A stretch of DNA of 64,000 nt from Pseudobdellovibrio sp031428275 (GTDB lineage: Bacteria; Bdellovibrionota; Bdellovibrionia; Bdellovibrionales; Bdellovibrionaceae): NCBI GenBank assembly GCA_031428275.1, contig JANPPC010000010.1, positions 127,092 to 191,091 on the forward strand, given 5' to 3'. The notes under the pieces were generated by a model. The model worked only from the letters and a program-made list of their open reading frames with translations, was not told the origin of the DNA and made no database searches. Below, piece after piece: positions 1 to 8,496 of this stretch; the first letter of the stretch is position 1; each line of letters begins with the position of its first letter. A program made the position numbers and the translations under genes.

Positions 1-1
1 A

Positions 2-1246
2 GCATTCGCCGAGTGGAAAGTCAGCACAATTGAAAATCGTTTGCAGCTGCTACAAAGCTTTCATAATCACTTAGCAATGAGCAAAGATACTTTCGCTCGA
101 TTAGAGGCCGTTGACCAGGGCTTACCGTTTGAATTTGTACGTGATTACGGATTATCTTCTGCGATTCAATCTTTAGATGAAGTCATGCGCGAATTAGTAT
201 TATTTAAACCAGACGATTCACTTACATATTCGCCGGTCGGTGTGATTTCGCTAATCTGTACTTGGAATCTGTCATTACGTACAATTTGTGAAAGACTTTT
301 TCCGGCCATTGCGGCCGGCAACGCGGTTATTATTAAAGTATCATCGCAGTCACCGGTGACTGCGATGATCATCAGTGAGCTGATTCAGTTGTCGCAGGCG
401 CCTAAGGGCCTTATTCAAGTCATCACTTCGGAACAAGAAGAGGTAAAAAAATTACTAGTTACGCATCCTGGTATTAAGGCGGTTTCTTTTGTAGGCCAGC
501 TAACTCATGCAGCTCAAGTTTTAAATGCAACGACTTCGGCTAGTTTGCAGCAATTTAAAAAAATTCAAATTTCAACCGGAGCTAAAAATTCAGCCGTCGC
601 TTTGTATGAACCTACCGATGAAAATTTCAATAAGGTCATCGAATCATTTGCGACTGGCCAGGGTCAATTGGGTTGGAACTCAAGCCGACTTTTTATTCTT
701 GAAAAACATGAATCTTTTTGGAAAGAAAAAATTACCGATTTTTTTCAAAACGTAAAGCCCAGCGAATCTATCGATGATAAGTCGTTATGGGGACCGTGTC
801 TGAAGTCAGAATCTTTTAAAACTTTTGCAGAAATCTCTGCAATTGCCATTTCCGACCAAGCAAAGCTCATTCAGACGCAGTTTAAGTTATCGGATTCACA
901 AAAAAAATCTTATTTACCAATGACATTCACGCAAGACATGTCGAACTGTTCAACCCTGCAACAAGATCAGGTGATGGCGCCTTTATTTATTTTATCGACG
1001 GTAAAGTATGCATTTGATGTCGCGAAATACTCGAATGTTTCGTACTACGGCTTTGCTGCGCACTTATACGGTGAGCCTGATAAGTTAGGCAAAGTGGCAG
1101 AGGCGCTTGACGTTGGTCTTATTTGCCAGAACCAGTGGTCAGCCCAAGTGCCTGGTTTGTGTAAGGCGACAAAACAATCTGGTTTTGGGCTGCAAGATCG
1201 ACGTGCTTTTGGCGATTTTTTTTCGAATGTCAAAAAACTGACTTAA
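2..1246 (+). CDS. Aldehyde dehydrogenase-like protein lacking catalytic residues (5' end outside window)
   Basis: The frame is open from the left edge, so the true start lies upstream; residue numbers here count from the TTG at 41. The ALDH-superfamily fold is recognisable from a cofactor-binding region (PVGVISLICTWN, then AAGNAVIIK near 91-99) and a C-terminal KQSGFG motif. The general-base Glu of the usual ELGGK motif is Ser178 (STGAK), and the nucleophilic Cys of GQxCxAxxR is Gly211 (GQLGWNSSR, codon 671-673). Both catalytic residues are therefore absent, which in this family should abolish aldehyde oxidation; a binding or structural role is inferred. The frame is intact, so this is not simple decay. 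The next gene is convergent, 2 bp away. Fold assignment is firm; function is unknown. Confidence 0.82.
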   Translation, partial: AFAEWKVSTIENRLQLLQSFHNHLAMSKDTFARLEAVDQGLPFEFVRDYGLSSAIQSLDEVMRELVLFKPDDSLTYSPVGVISLICTWNLSLRTICERLFPAIAAGNAVIIKVSSQSPVTAMIISELIQLSQAPKGLIQVITSEQEEVKKLLVTHPGIKAVSFVGQLTHAAQVLNATTSASLQQFKKIQISTGAKNSAVALYEPTDENFNKVIESFATGQGQLGWNSSRLFILEKHESFWKEKITDFFQNVKPSESIDDKSLWGPCLKSESFKTFAEISAIAISDQAKLIQTQFKLSDSQKKSYLPMTFTQDMSNCSTLQQDQVMAPLFILSTVKYAFDVAKYSNVSYYGFAAHLYGEPDKLGKVAEALDVGLICQNQWSAQVPGLCKATKQSGFGLQDRRAFGDFFSNVKKLT

Positions 1247-1248
1247 AA

Positions 1249-1446
1249 CTAATGAATGATATGAATTTTGGCGCGCGTACGAATTTCACACTGCGGGCAA
1301 TGGGCTTCTTCTTTTAATTCTTCTTGGCTAATATTTTCGAAGCGAAGTTCTAAAGCGGTATTACATAAAACACAATTGCACTGAATCTTAATGTAAGCCT
1401 TTTGCGTCGTAGAATCGGCTTTTTCGTAATACTGAATGTCTTTCAT
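1249..1446 (-). CDS. Small zinc-ribbon-like protein (65 aa)
   Basis: I chose the ATG at 1446 because GGGAG lies just upstream at a normal distance; a longer frame to 1494 has no such site. The protein carries CNCVLC near residues 23-28 and HCPQC near 51-55, two CxxC knuckles typical of a zinc ribbon. There is no signal peptide or membrane segment, so it is presumably cytoplasmic. Its function is not recognised; small zinc ribbons of this kind often bind nucleic acid or proteins. It converges on the aldehyde-dehydrogenase-like gene and is followed upstream by a 165-bp non-coding stretch shared with the divergent lipoprotein gene. Confidence 0.68.
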   Translation of the reverse strand: MKDIQYYEKADSTTQKAYIKIQCNCVLCNTALELRFENISQEELKEEAHCPQCEIRTRAKIHIIH

Positions 1447-1611
1447 CAATGCTCCCTCAAATTTATTCGAACCAGGTAGATCAATACACTGCAAGACGGA
1501 TGCACACGACCAACGTCCGGGCTAAATCCGCCCTTTGAATGGTTTAGCGATCTAAAGCAAAGTTCGGCGCGCCACTAAATCTGCAAACGCTATTCGGTAA
1601 TAGGAGAAAAC

Positions 1612-2814
1612 ATGAAACATAAGATTTATTTATTGGGTGTTCTTATCGCATTATCATCATGCATGAAATTAAAAAAGAAATCAGCAGACGCGGACGCAAG
1701 CCCGTCTGCATCGGTTGAAGCCAGCGAATTGCAGTCTTCAAAAAACCTTACGGTAAACGAATTTGGTTACGAATATGTTTTCGATAAGTACCGTAGCTTT
1801 CAAGAAGTTAAATTTAATTTCCCCAGCAGCTGGCCAGACGAAATCATCATGATCGAAACTGAGCTTGATGAGCAAAAAATCGAAAAAAAATCGGTTCTTC
1901 GTGATAACGAAACGCGCGTAAAAATCGTGCCTTTGATGTCAAAATACAAAGTCAGTTACAAATTTTATAAATCAGTCGCAGAAAATTTAGAACTACTTGA
2001 TGAGGCCGAAGTGCTGCCGGTTTTAGATCTTGAATTAGCAACTGATTTAAATATAGCTCAGCAATTCAATTTAAATGCGAAAACTAAAACTATTTTTATT
2101 GCGAATTTACGTATCGATGAAAATGCTCATTTATTTTTAGAAAATTATTCGGGGCGTATACAGATCGCAAATTTAGAATCTAAATTTGGTTTCATTCAAA
2201 CTTTCGACAGTAATCAGCGCGCACCCTTAGGATTAGACGGGCGATCAGGCGGATCTGTAACTATTGAAATTGCAAATGCCCAAGGCGAATTAAACTTAGT
2301 TATGATTGGCGAAAAAGGCGGCGACGGTGATAATGCAGCCGAACCCTCAGAAAGTAAGCGCGGAATGAAAGGCATCGACGGTGAAAAATCGAAATACAAC
2401 TTAAAAGATATTTCAAGTTTTTTACCTGGTGGTTTTGTTTGCGTGAAGGCTGGCACAAAAGGCCTAAACGGCGGTAAGGGAATTCGGGGCGATGATGGTG
2501 GTGACGGAAAAAACGGAGGCCACTCAGGTAAGGCAATCGTAAAGTTAGCCGCCGGTGCTTTGTTAATTAATTCGCAAAATAAGGGTGGAGTAAAAGGTTT
2601 GGGCAGTTTAGCTGGCTTAGGTGGCCCAGGCGGCATTGGTGGAAAAACCGGAACAGAGTCTGACCCAGATCAAGTCTGTGGATCAGTTCCGGCAGGTAGT
2701 GAAGGGCCACAAGGAGACTCTGGCAAAGACGGTCACGATGGTGAAGACGGGGTGGCTAGCAAGAATCAGCTTTTCATTAATGGACTAAAAGCTGATTTTG
2801 AGAGCGAGAACTAA
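1612..2814 (+). CDS. Collagen-like glycine-rich lipoprotein
   Basis: The N-terminus is a lipoprotein signal with lipobox LSSC (Cys17), followed by a charged, Ser/Ala-rich linker, so the protein should be lipidated and envelope-anchored. Residues about 40-195 form a globular-looking region of unknown type. From about residue 205 to 385 it is rich in interrupted Gly-X-Y runs (GEKGGDGDN, GGKGIRGDDGGDGKNGG, GPQGDSGKDGHDGEDG), resembling bacterial collagen-like proteins. AGGAGA precedes the ATG. It converges on ddl with 5 bp between the stop codons. A large antisense frame over this region is an artefact of Gly codons read as Pro. A surface or periplasmic structural role is inferred. Confidence 0.8.
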   Translation: MKHKIYLLGVLIALSSCMKLKKKSADADASPSASVEASELQSSKNLTVNEFGYEYVFDKYRSFQEVKFNFPSSWPDEIIMIETELDEQKIEKKSVLRDNETRVKIVPLMSKYKVSYKFYKSVAENLELLDEAEVLPVLDLELATDLNIAQQFNLNAKTKTIFIANLRIDENAHLFLENYSGRIQIANLESKFGFIQTFDSNQRAPLGLDGRSGGSVTIEIANAQGELNLVMIGEKGGDGDNAAEPSESKRGMKGIDGEKSKYNLKDISSFLPGGFVCVKAGTKGLNGGKGIRGDDGGDGKNGGHSGKAIVKLAAGALLINSQNKGGVKGLGSLAGLGGPGGIGGKTGTESDPDQVCGSVPAGSEGPQGDSGKDGHDGEDGVASKNQLFINGLKADFESEN

Positions 2815-2819
2815 ATAGT

Positions 2820-3902
2820 TTAGAAAGTCATTTTGATTTGGTTATCGAGCTGGTGTTTTTCGAATGCTAAATTCACCAGTTCGGTAATTAAATCAGAGTA
2901 TTTTAAGCCCGAGGCTTCCCACATTTTTGGATACATCGAAATTTGTGTAAAGCCGGGTAGTGTATTGATCTCGTTTACAAAAATTTTACCGTCTTTACGA
3001 ATAAAAAAATCAACGCGAGTTAAACCGTCGCAGTTCAAAGATTTAAAGGTTTTAATCGCTAGTTCCTGTAAAGACTTTGTTTCGCTATCAGCCAATTTTG
3101 CCGGAATGACGATCTCGGCTCCGTTAGCATCTAGATACTTTGCTTCGTAAGAATAAAACTCATGTTTCACAATTAATTCACCCGGAAGCGAAGCCTTCGG
3201 GTTCTGATTTAAGCCCATCACCGAACATTCAACTTCTTTGCCATCAATAAACTCTTCGGCGATGACTTTGTGATCGTATTGAAAGGCGTCTTTTAGCTTA
3301 GGGCCAAAATCTTCTGCGCTTTTGACTTTATGAACACCCACCGATGAACCGGCATTTGCAGGTTTAATAAAAAATGGCGTACCAATCTTTTGAACAATTC
3401 GTTCGTAATCGTTGGTCTCAGATTTTTTTAAAACCACATAGGCTGAATTATTAATGCCTGACTCGGTCATTAAGCGCTTCATATATTCTTTGTCCATACC
3501 CACCGACGCACTTAAAACTCCGCAGCCGACGAATGGTAAATTGATGATACGAAATAGCCCCTGTAAAGTGCCATCTTCACCCATCGTTCCGTGAATAATC
3601 GGGAACGCGCAGTCGATGGCACGTCTTTCGTGAGTTTTAAAAGAATAAATAAATGGTTTTCCGTGATGCGAGATCAACGTAATTGAATCAACTTCGTGCA
3701 GTTCGCTATCGTTCAAGGCTTTGAAATTTGTGAAGACTTCAGCGTTAGGAAACTGGTACCAACTGCCTTGTTTGGAAACGCCGATGTATAAAATATCGAA
3801 TTTATTTTTATCAAGTGCATTGCAGATATTACGTGCCGAGTTGATCGATACTTCATGCTCTGCTGACTTGCCACCAAATACGATCGCGATTTTCTTTTTC
3901 AT
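2820..3902 (-). CDS. ddl: D-alanine--D-alanine ligase
   Basis: ATP-dependent ligation of two D-Ala to give the D-Ala-D-Ala dipeptide used for the peptidoglycan precursor stem. The 360-residue protein has the N-terminal VFGGKSAEHEVS motif, the HGTMGEDGTLQGLF segment, the ATP-grasp lid KPANAGSSVGV and the metal/ligand motif VNEINTLPGFT near residues 312-322. Its length matches the DdlA-type subgroup (about 360) rather than the 306-residue DdlB type. It stands apart from any division/cell-wall cluster. The product supplies the substrate later trimmed by the DacB-type enzyme encoded at 59.7 kb. Confidence 0.97.
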   Translation of the reverse strand: MKKKIAIVFGGKSAEHEVSINSARNICNALDKNKFDILYIGVSKQGSWYQFPNAEVFTNFKALNDSELHEVDSITLISHHGKPFIYSFKTHERRAIDCAFPIIHGTMGEDGTLQGLFRIINLPFVGCGVLSASVGMDKEYMKRLMTESGINNSAYVVLKKSETNDYERIVQKIGTPFFIKPANAGSSVGVHKVKSAEDFGPKLKDAFQYDHKVIAEEFIDGKEVECSVMGLNQNPKASLPGELIVKHEFYSYEAKYLDANGAEIVIPAKLADSETKSLQELAIKTFKSLNCDGLTRVDFFIRKDGKIFVNEINTLPGFTQISMYPKMWEASGLKYSDLITELVNLAFEKHQLDNQIKMTF

Positions 3903-3974
3903 GAATAAATTATGCCAATAGATTATGGTTCAGACAAGCTGAACCAGATACCAAGCTAGACAGAAAACTTGTGG

Positions 3975-4793
3975 TTATTTCCCGAAAGCGTAGTTATTTA
4001 CCGTGTAGCAAGTATCGGCCAATACTTTCTGCTGAGAATTTGTAATTTCATAAAGACGTTTATAACATAACTGCATCATTTTAGATAAAAACGGAACATC
4101 TTTACTAACAATCATCGTGTAGTGAATACGCAGTGGTTTTCCGTCTTTATCTAAAACTTTTTCGCTAACTGTATCGAATTCGATTCTACGTGCATCGATA
4201 TAGCATTGGTTTACGTTTTCGCAGTTGTGTTGCGGAGCAATGGCTGGCGAAACACGCAATTTGATATCATTGGTTTGAAGCTTGTAGCAGTTCTCGGCAT
4301 CTTCACCTTCGCTCATGCACGAGCCGAATGCCATACGCTCTAACAATCTAAACAAATAGAATGGTCCGGTCTCGTCTGCATTTGGTTTTATCGCTGCAGA
4401 CGCAAGCTCGGGGCTATTTTTTGCTAGATTGAATGTTTGGCTCCATTCGCGGCTTGATTGTGAATTTTGCGAGTCCGAAAAGACGGTTTTAGTTACGTAA
4501 CTATCAATTTGCAGCGTGGCGTTTGTGCGCACCACATCTTTGATAGTCATATCTTGCTGTTCAAGATTGTAGGGAGTACCCGCTTGAACACTTTGACTGA
4601 TGACAAAGCTAGATGCTTCATCTTTTTTTATATCGTAACTATACGCTCCAACCCCATCGCTTATGGCGCTAACAAGAGCTTCTTGTGTAATTGGGTCTCC
4701 TAGATCATCATCATCCAGATTTTGCTTTTTCATACACGAAGTATTACAAGATAATACGACGGCAATTAATAAAACTATGCTTAATTTATTCAT
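3975..4793 (-). CDS. Lipoprotein of unknown function
   Basis: The ATG at 4793 overlaps the stop codon of the upstream acetyltransferase gene in an ATGA arrangement, so the two are probably translationally coupled; the frame extends to 4817 but the extra residues would spoil the signal peptide. The sequence starts with a short hydrophobic signal and a lipobox-like NTSC, then an Asp-rich linker (DDDDLGDP). Four or more further Cys residues in the body (for example GSCMSEGEDAENC) suggest disulfides in the periplasm. I do not recognise a domain. It is probably an envelope protein whose expression depends on the acetyltransferase mRNA. Confidence 0.78.
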   Translation of the reverse strand: MNKLSIVLLIAVVLSCNTSCMKKQNLDDDDLGDPITQEALVSAISDGVGAYSYDIKKDEASSFVISQSVQAGTPYNLEQQDMTIKDVVRTNATLQIDSYVTKTVFSDSQNSQSSREWSQTFNLAKNSPELASAAIKPNADETGPFYLFRLLERMAFGSCMSEGEDAENCYKLQTNDIKLRVSPAIAPQHNCENVNQCYIDARRIEFDTVSEKVLDKDGKPLRIHYTMIVSKDVPFLSKMMQLCYKRLYEITNSQQKVLADTCYTVNNYAFGK

Positions 4794-5881
4794 ATAGAAT
4801 CCCAACCCCAAATCCATAATGGCATGGGTAAAATACGGGCCAGTTTTTCTTTGGTACCGGCGCTCATAAAATCAAGTGCTGTTATATCCATAGGTCCGAA
4901 TAGAATTTGAATAAGATCTGACTCTTTATCTAAAGTATAAAGATCGGGTCCGTAGCCGAATACAATTTTACCATTCTGTTCTTCAAATACAATTTGATCA
5001 AAACCTTCGGCGCGAAACGCTTTTTTAATTTTATTTAATAATTGAGTTTTATTAATTAACTTAAGCATTCCTAAAAAACCTTGATGGGTCATCGAAGAAC
5101 ATTTCGCTAGTTCTTTGTGTAAGTTTTTAGAATGTGCCGGAGTCATTACCGTTACGGTTTGTTTTTTTTGCTGATGAACATAGTTAAATAAATCAACTAG
5201 CGCCGTGGTTTGCCCGGCCCACTCGTGAACGTAGTTAATAAGATCTAAGCCCTTGCCTTCGACGGCGTAAGCTACGATCTGATTATTTTTATCCCAGGCC
5301 GTATACAAATTTGAATTCGGAATTTTCATATACTGTTTAAAGTCTTCGTTGCTGCGAAGCGCGTGCACGGTATGCTGCGAATACAGTTTTTGTAATGCAG
5401 CTGGGTCAACGTTATTGCCAGATACAAAGCGAAGATCTTTATTTTTAATCGCATGCTCTTTATCGATGACGTAGCTATAATCAAAGCCGGCTAATTCAAA
5501 GCCCATCTTTCGATAGAAATCGAACTGATCAGTCCACAGGACTACAAGATCACATTCTTGCTCTTGTGCAAGGGCGATGCATTTTTCGATATTTTTTGTG
5601 CTATGACCAAGGTGTCGGTGCGCGGGGTCGGTAACGACCGAACCAATTGCGCCCACTTTAAATATAGCTATCGGGCTTTTGATAATTAAAGTTTTAAGTA
5701 CCGCATGCGCAATAATTTTTTCGTCTTCAACAATGATGCTCATATTATGAATATTGTTTGGCGCGAATGCCGTCGGATATTCACTGGTGATTGGCCATTT
5801 GTTGTCTTGGCGCAGATTGGTATTTAGAAAATCAACAACTTGTTTGAGCTCATGCGACTCAGGTGAACGAGGTCCTTGCAT
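4790..5881 (-). CDS. GNAT-family N-acetyltransferase
   Basis: A 363-residue protein whose N-terminal half (about residues 45-145) is a GNAT domain: the acetyl-CoA-binding motif appears as GSVVTDPAHRHLGHSTKNIE, with the R/Q-x-x-G-x-G/A-like core RHLGHS, followed by FYRKMGFELAGF. The C-terminal 200 residues are reminiscent of the two-part layout of Eis-like acetyltransferases, but I cannot confirm that. The start has a strong Shine-Dalgarno (TAGGAGGAATAA before ATG). The substrate is not predictable. The first gene of a two-gene unit with the downstream lipoprotein. Confidence 0.85.
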   Translation of the reverse strand: MQGPRSPESHELKQVVDFLNTNLRQDNKWPITSEYPTAFAPNNIHNMSIIVEDEKIIAHAVLKTLIIKSPIAIFKVGAIGSVVTDPAHRHLGHSTKNIEKCIALAQEQECDLVVLWTDQFDFYRKMGFELAGFDYSYVIDKEHAIKNKDLRFVSGNNVDPAALQKLYSQHTVHALRSNEDFKQYMKIPNSNLYTAWDKNNQIVAYAVEGKGLDLINYVHEWAGQTTALVDLFNYVHQQKKQTVTVMTPAHSKNLHKELAKCSSMTHQGFLGMLKLINKTQLLNKIKKAFRAEGFDQIVFEEQNGKIVFGYGPDLYTLDKESDLIQILFGPMDITALDFMSAGTKEKLARILPMPLWIWGWDSI

Positions 5882-5949
5882 TTATTCCTCCTAAAAGCTC
5901 TATTTTACATGGGTTTAGAGCCATCTTGATACGTCCTGCGAGGATGAAA

Positions 5950-5978
5950 TTGACTTAGGCCCAGAAGTTTTTTACAGT
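5950..5978 (+). promoter_or_regulatory. Predicted sigma-70 promoter of the ferredoxin-nth operon
   Basis: TTGACT at 5950-5955, a 17-bp spacer and TACAGT at 5973-5978 place a transcription start near 5985, just before the GGAGG of the ferredoxin gene. Found by eye from hexamers and spacing only. Confidence 0.5.
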
Positions 5979-5998
5979 CGTCTCATTCGGAGGTACCT

Positions 5999-6238
5999 TT
6001 GGCTAATCTATCACAAAAATGGAAAGAAAATAAAGCAGGTAAGGTATTCGTAGACCAGTCGTGCATTGCGTGTGATGCCTGCGTTCTGACGGCCCCGAAA
6101 AACTTCGCAATGCATGAAGACGATGGTCATGCCTACGTTTCAAAACAGCCTGAAACTCCTGAAGAGATCAGCGCCTGCCAAGAAGCGATGGAAGGTTGTC
6201 CCGTAGAAGCCATCGGCGACTTTGGCGACAAAGAGTAA
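5999..6238 (+). CDS. Ferredoxin, single [4Fe-4S] type
   Basis: A 79-residue acidic electron carrier. The TTG start is set by GGAGG five bases upstream. Cluster ligands are CIACDAC near residues 22-28 (CxxCxxC) and the distal Cys of GCPVEAI near residue 66-67, as in monocluster bacterial ferredoxins of the Bacillus/Thermotoga type. It is translationally joined to endonuclease III, whose start lies inside its last codons; endonuclease III is itself a [4Fe-4S] protein, but a functional link is only a guess from the overlap. Confidence 0.92.
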   Translation: MANLSQKWKENKAGKVFVDQSCIACDACVLTAPKNFAMHEDDGHAYVSKQPETPEEISACQEAMEGCPVEAIGDFGDKE

Positions 6239-6962
6239 GCCTAAAGTCCTGACGCCGTCAGGTAAGGTAGTCCCAAAATTATCAGGCAAGGCGATTAAAA
6301 CCTTGTCGGCCCCAAGAATTAGTAAACAAAAGCGCCAACCCCTTGATTTCAATTACGCTCTAAAATCTTTAAAAAAAGAATATCCTGATGCCCATTGTGC
6401 TTTAAACTTTGATAATCCGTTTCAATTACTGATTGCGACCATTCTGTCCGCGCAGTGCACGGACTTGCGAGTTAACATTGTCACAAAAGAACTCTTCAAA
6501 AAATTTCCGAACGCGAAATTGATGAGCGAGGCAGATGTTTTAGAAATTGAAGAGCTTATTCGTTCTGCAGGTTTTTATAAAAATAAAGCAAAAAACATTA
6601 AAGAGTGTTGTTCGCTACTGATGCAAAAGTATAGCGGCGAAGTTCCAAGAACAATGGATCAACTTTACGAGTTGGCCGGAGTGGGGCGAAAAACCGCAAA
6701 TGTGGTTTTGGGTAATGCTTACGGAATTCCTTCCGGCGTCGTGGTTGATACGCACGTGACTCGATTGTCGAATCGTTTTGGCTGGGTTAAAACCTTAGAC
6801 GCCGTAGGCATTGAAAAAATATTGAACGAAATCGTACCCAAAAAAGAGTGGGTGATGCTTCCGCATTACCTAATTAGTCATGGTCGAGCTATTTGCAAGG
6901 CAAGAAGTCCCGACTGTTCAATTTGTTTATTGAACAGCGCTTGTCCGAAGCTAGGAGTTTAG
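6222..6962 (+). CDS. nth: Endonuclease III (DNA glycosylase/AP lyase)
   Basis: Base-excision repair of oxidised pyrimidines with beta-lyase cleavage of the abasic site. The helix-hairpin-helix LAGVGRKTANVVLG carries the catalytic Lys, VVDTHVTRLSNRFG carries the catalytic Asp, and the C-terminus has the [4Fe-4S] pattern C-x6-C-x2-C-x5-C (CKARSPDCSICLLNSAC). The first 30 or so residues are a basic extension compared with the 211-residue E. coli protein. The proposed TTG start at 6222 overlaps the ferredoxin gene by 17 bp and has no clear ribosome site, so a later start is possible. Confidence 0.95.
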   Translation: MATKSKPKVLTPSGKVVPKLSGKAIKTLSAPRISKQKRQPLDFNYALKSLKKEYPDAHCALNFDNPFQLLIATILSAQCTDLRVNIVTKELFKKFPNAKLMSEADVLEIEELIRSAGFYKNKAKNIKECCSLLMQKYSGEVPRTMDQLYELAGVGRKTANVVLGNAYGIPSGVVVDTHVTRLSNRFGWVKTLDAVGIEKILNEIVPKKEWVMLPHYLISHGRAICKARSPDCSICLLNSACPKLGV

Positions 6963-6975
6963 GTACGCTTAATCT

Positions 6976-7458
6976 ATGTTTCAAGCATACTTCGAAAGCA
7001 TCAAATACGTTGGTCACTTATTACCCATATCATTTCTAAGAATATTCTTAGGATATTTCTATATCGATTTAGCCGTTAAAGATTGGAAGTTCTACAGCCT
7101 GGGTAGCGGCGGCTTAGCTGATCTTTTTTTAGAGGCTTTGAATAAGCCGGCGCTTCCGTCTTGGTACCGATTACTATTAAGTGAACAAATTATTCCGCAC
7201 TGGCAGACTTACGCATTTATTCTAATTGGTTTGCAGTTCGCGATCGGAATTTCGTACATCATTGGTTATGTCGTGCGCCCGGTTTCTTTAATTGCTGTGT
7301 TCGTTTGTTTGAACTATTTATCAATTTCAAACATAGACCGTGAAATATTCTTCAAATTATTAATTGCGTGCCACGTCTTATTAGCTTGGGTGGGCGCAGG
7401 CCGTTGCCTAGGTTTAGATTATTACTTTTTTAAACGTCGCCGCGGACTGTGGTGGTAG
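6976..7458 (+). CDS. DoxX-like integral membrane protein
   Basis: A 160-residue protein with about four hydrophobic helices (near residues 15-32, 78-98, 100-118 and 124-143) and an Arg-rich C-terminus. The layout and motifs such as LRIFLGYFYID resemble the DoxX/DoxD group, whose members are linked to quinone or thiosulfate redox, but the evidence is topological. It ends directly against the ATG of the thiamine-binding protein gene with no spacer, so it is part of that operon; a role in thiamine or vitamin uptake is conceivable but unproven. Confidence 0.65.
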   Translation: MFQAYFESIKYVGHLLPISFLRIFLGYFYIDLAVKDWKFYSLGSGGLADLFLEALNKPALPSWYRLLLSEQIIPHWQTYAFILIGLQFAIGISYIIGYVVRPVSLIAVFVCLNYLSISNIDREIFFKLLIACHVLLAWVGAGRCLGLDYYFFKRRRGLWW

Positions 7459-8496
7459 ATGAAACATTTTATTATTTTTATGGCCCTGATCTTTTCAGGC
7501 CTTTCGTTTTTTTACTATAATAAAGAAGAGAAAGTTCAGGTTAGCGAAGACCGTACAGTTCGCGTCTATGCATCTTCTTCTTTCATTGCCAAATGGGGTC
7601 CCGCAGGCACGTTGAAAGAGCTCTTTGAAAAACAAAATATTTTTAAAGTTGAATTCATCGAATCACCAGATATCGCGATGACTTTGCAAAAGATTAATTT
7701 TGAAGGTAAAGCGGCTACGGCTGACCTTGTATTGGGGCTAGACCAATTTGATATTTCTAGATCAGGCAACAAAATCGAATGGTTACCTATTTCACAATCG
7801 ATTTCGGCTGATTTTGTTTCAGAAATTGAAAGAACCCGTAAAACTTTAACTAACTTTGTTGCTTACGACTGGTCCCCAATGACATTCGTGGGTCGTCAAG
7901 ACATGACGACCCAGGTAAATCAGTTAGACGATTTACTAAAGCCAGAATTCAAAGGCAAGATTGCCTTGGTAGACCCACGAACCAGTTCGCCCGGTTTGCA
8001 GTTATTAATTTGGATTTTTGAATCAAAGCCAACTGAACAAGCAATCATTTATTTAAAAGCATTGATGAAGCAGGCGCATAGTTTTTCTTCGGGCTGGTCG
8101 GGCGCCTATGGTTTGTTTAAAAATAAACAAGCAGATCTTGTTTTTTCATATGTAACTTCGCCAGTTTATCATGTGGTTGAAGAGAAAGATTCTAGCTTTG
8201 TCAGCCTAGAAATGAAAGAGGCTTTACCGGTGCAGGTTGAATTCGCCGGAATACCTGCTAACTGCAAAAACTGTCAAGGTGCCGAACAGTTTTTACGATT
8301 TATGTTAACTCGTGAAGCGCAAAAAGTGATTATGGCAAAAAATTATATGATGCCGGTCATCGAGCGAGTTAAAGACTCTACTGAGTTTGATGCTATCAAA
8401 GTTTATCGTACAATGCCGGTCAAATTTTACGATCAAGAGCGTATTGAAAAGTGGATCAATCAATGGACAGAAATTCGTAAGAATGAAGGTCTTTAA
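7459..8496 (+). CDS. thiB: Thiamine-type ABC transporter substrate-binding protein
   Basis: Periplasmic binding protein of the ThiB/TbpA group. After an N-terminal hydrophobic segment (residues 1-20, signal or anchor) the protein has the family hallmarks: YDWSPMTFVG near residues 134-143, DPRTSSPGLQLL near 172-183, SGWSGAYGLFKNKQADLVFS near 213-232 with the following TSPVYH. These match the thiamine binders more closely than the Fe(III) binders of the same fold. It is followed, with overlaps, by permease and ATPase genes, completing an importer. No TPP riboswitch is visible upstream. Confidence 0.85.
   Translation: MKHFIIFMALIFSGLSFFYYNKEEKVQVSEDRTVRVYASSSFIAKWGPAGTLKELFEKQNIFKVEFIESPDIAMTLQKINFEGKAATADLVLGLDQFDISRSGNKIEWLPISQSISADFVSEIERTRKTLTNFVAYDWSPMTFVGRQDMTTQVNQLDDLLKPEFKGKIALVDPRTSSPGLQLLIWIFESKPTEQAIIYLKALMKQAHSFSSGWSGAYGLFKNKQADLVFSYVTSPVYHVVEEKDSSFVSLEMKEALPVQVEFAGIPANCKNCQGAEQFLRFMLTREAQKVIMAKNYMMPVIERVKDSTEFDAIKVYRTMPVKFYDQERIEKWINQWTEIRKNEGL

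Noticed and set aside
2214..2636. 140-residue Pro-rich frame on the minus strand
   Set aside because: Antisense of the collagen-like lipoprotein: Gly codons GGN read backwards as Pro CCN. No ribosome site.
6963..7458. TPP riboswitch for the thiamine-type importer
   Set aside because: I looked for the CTGAGA-type core upstream of the operon and before thiB; nothing is seen, and the genes are packed without a leader.
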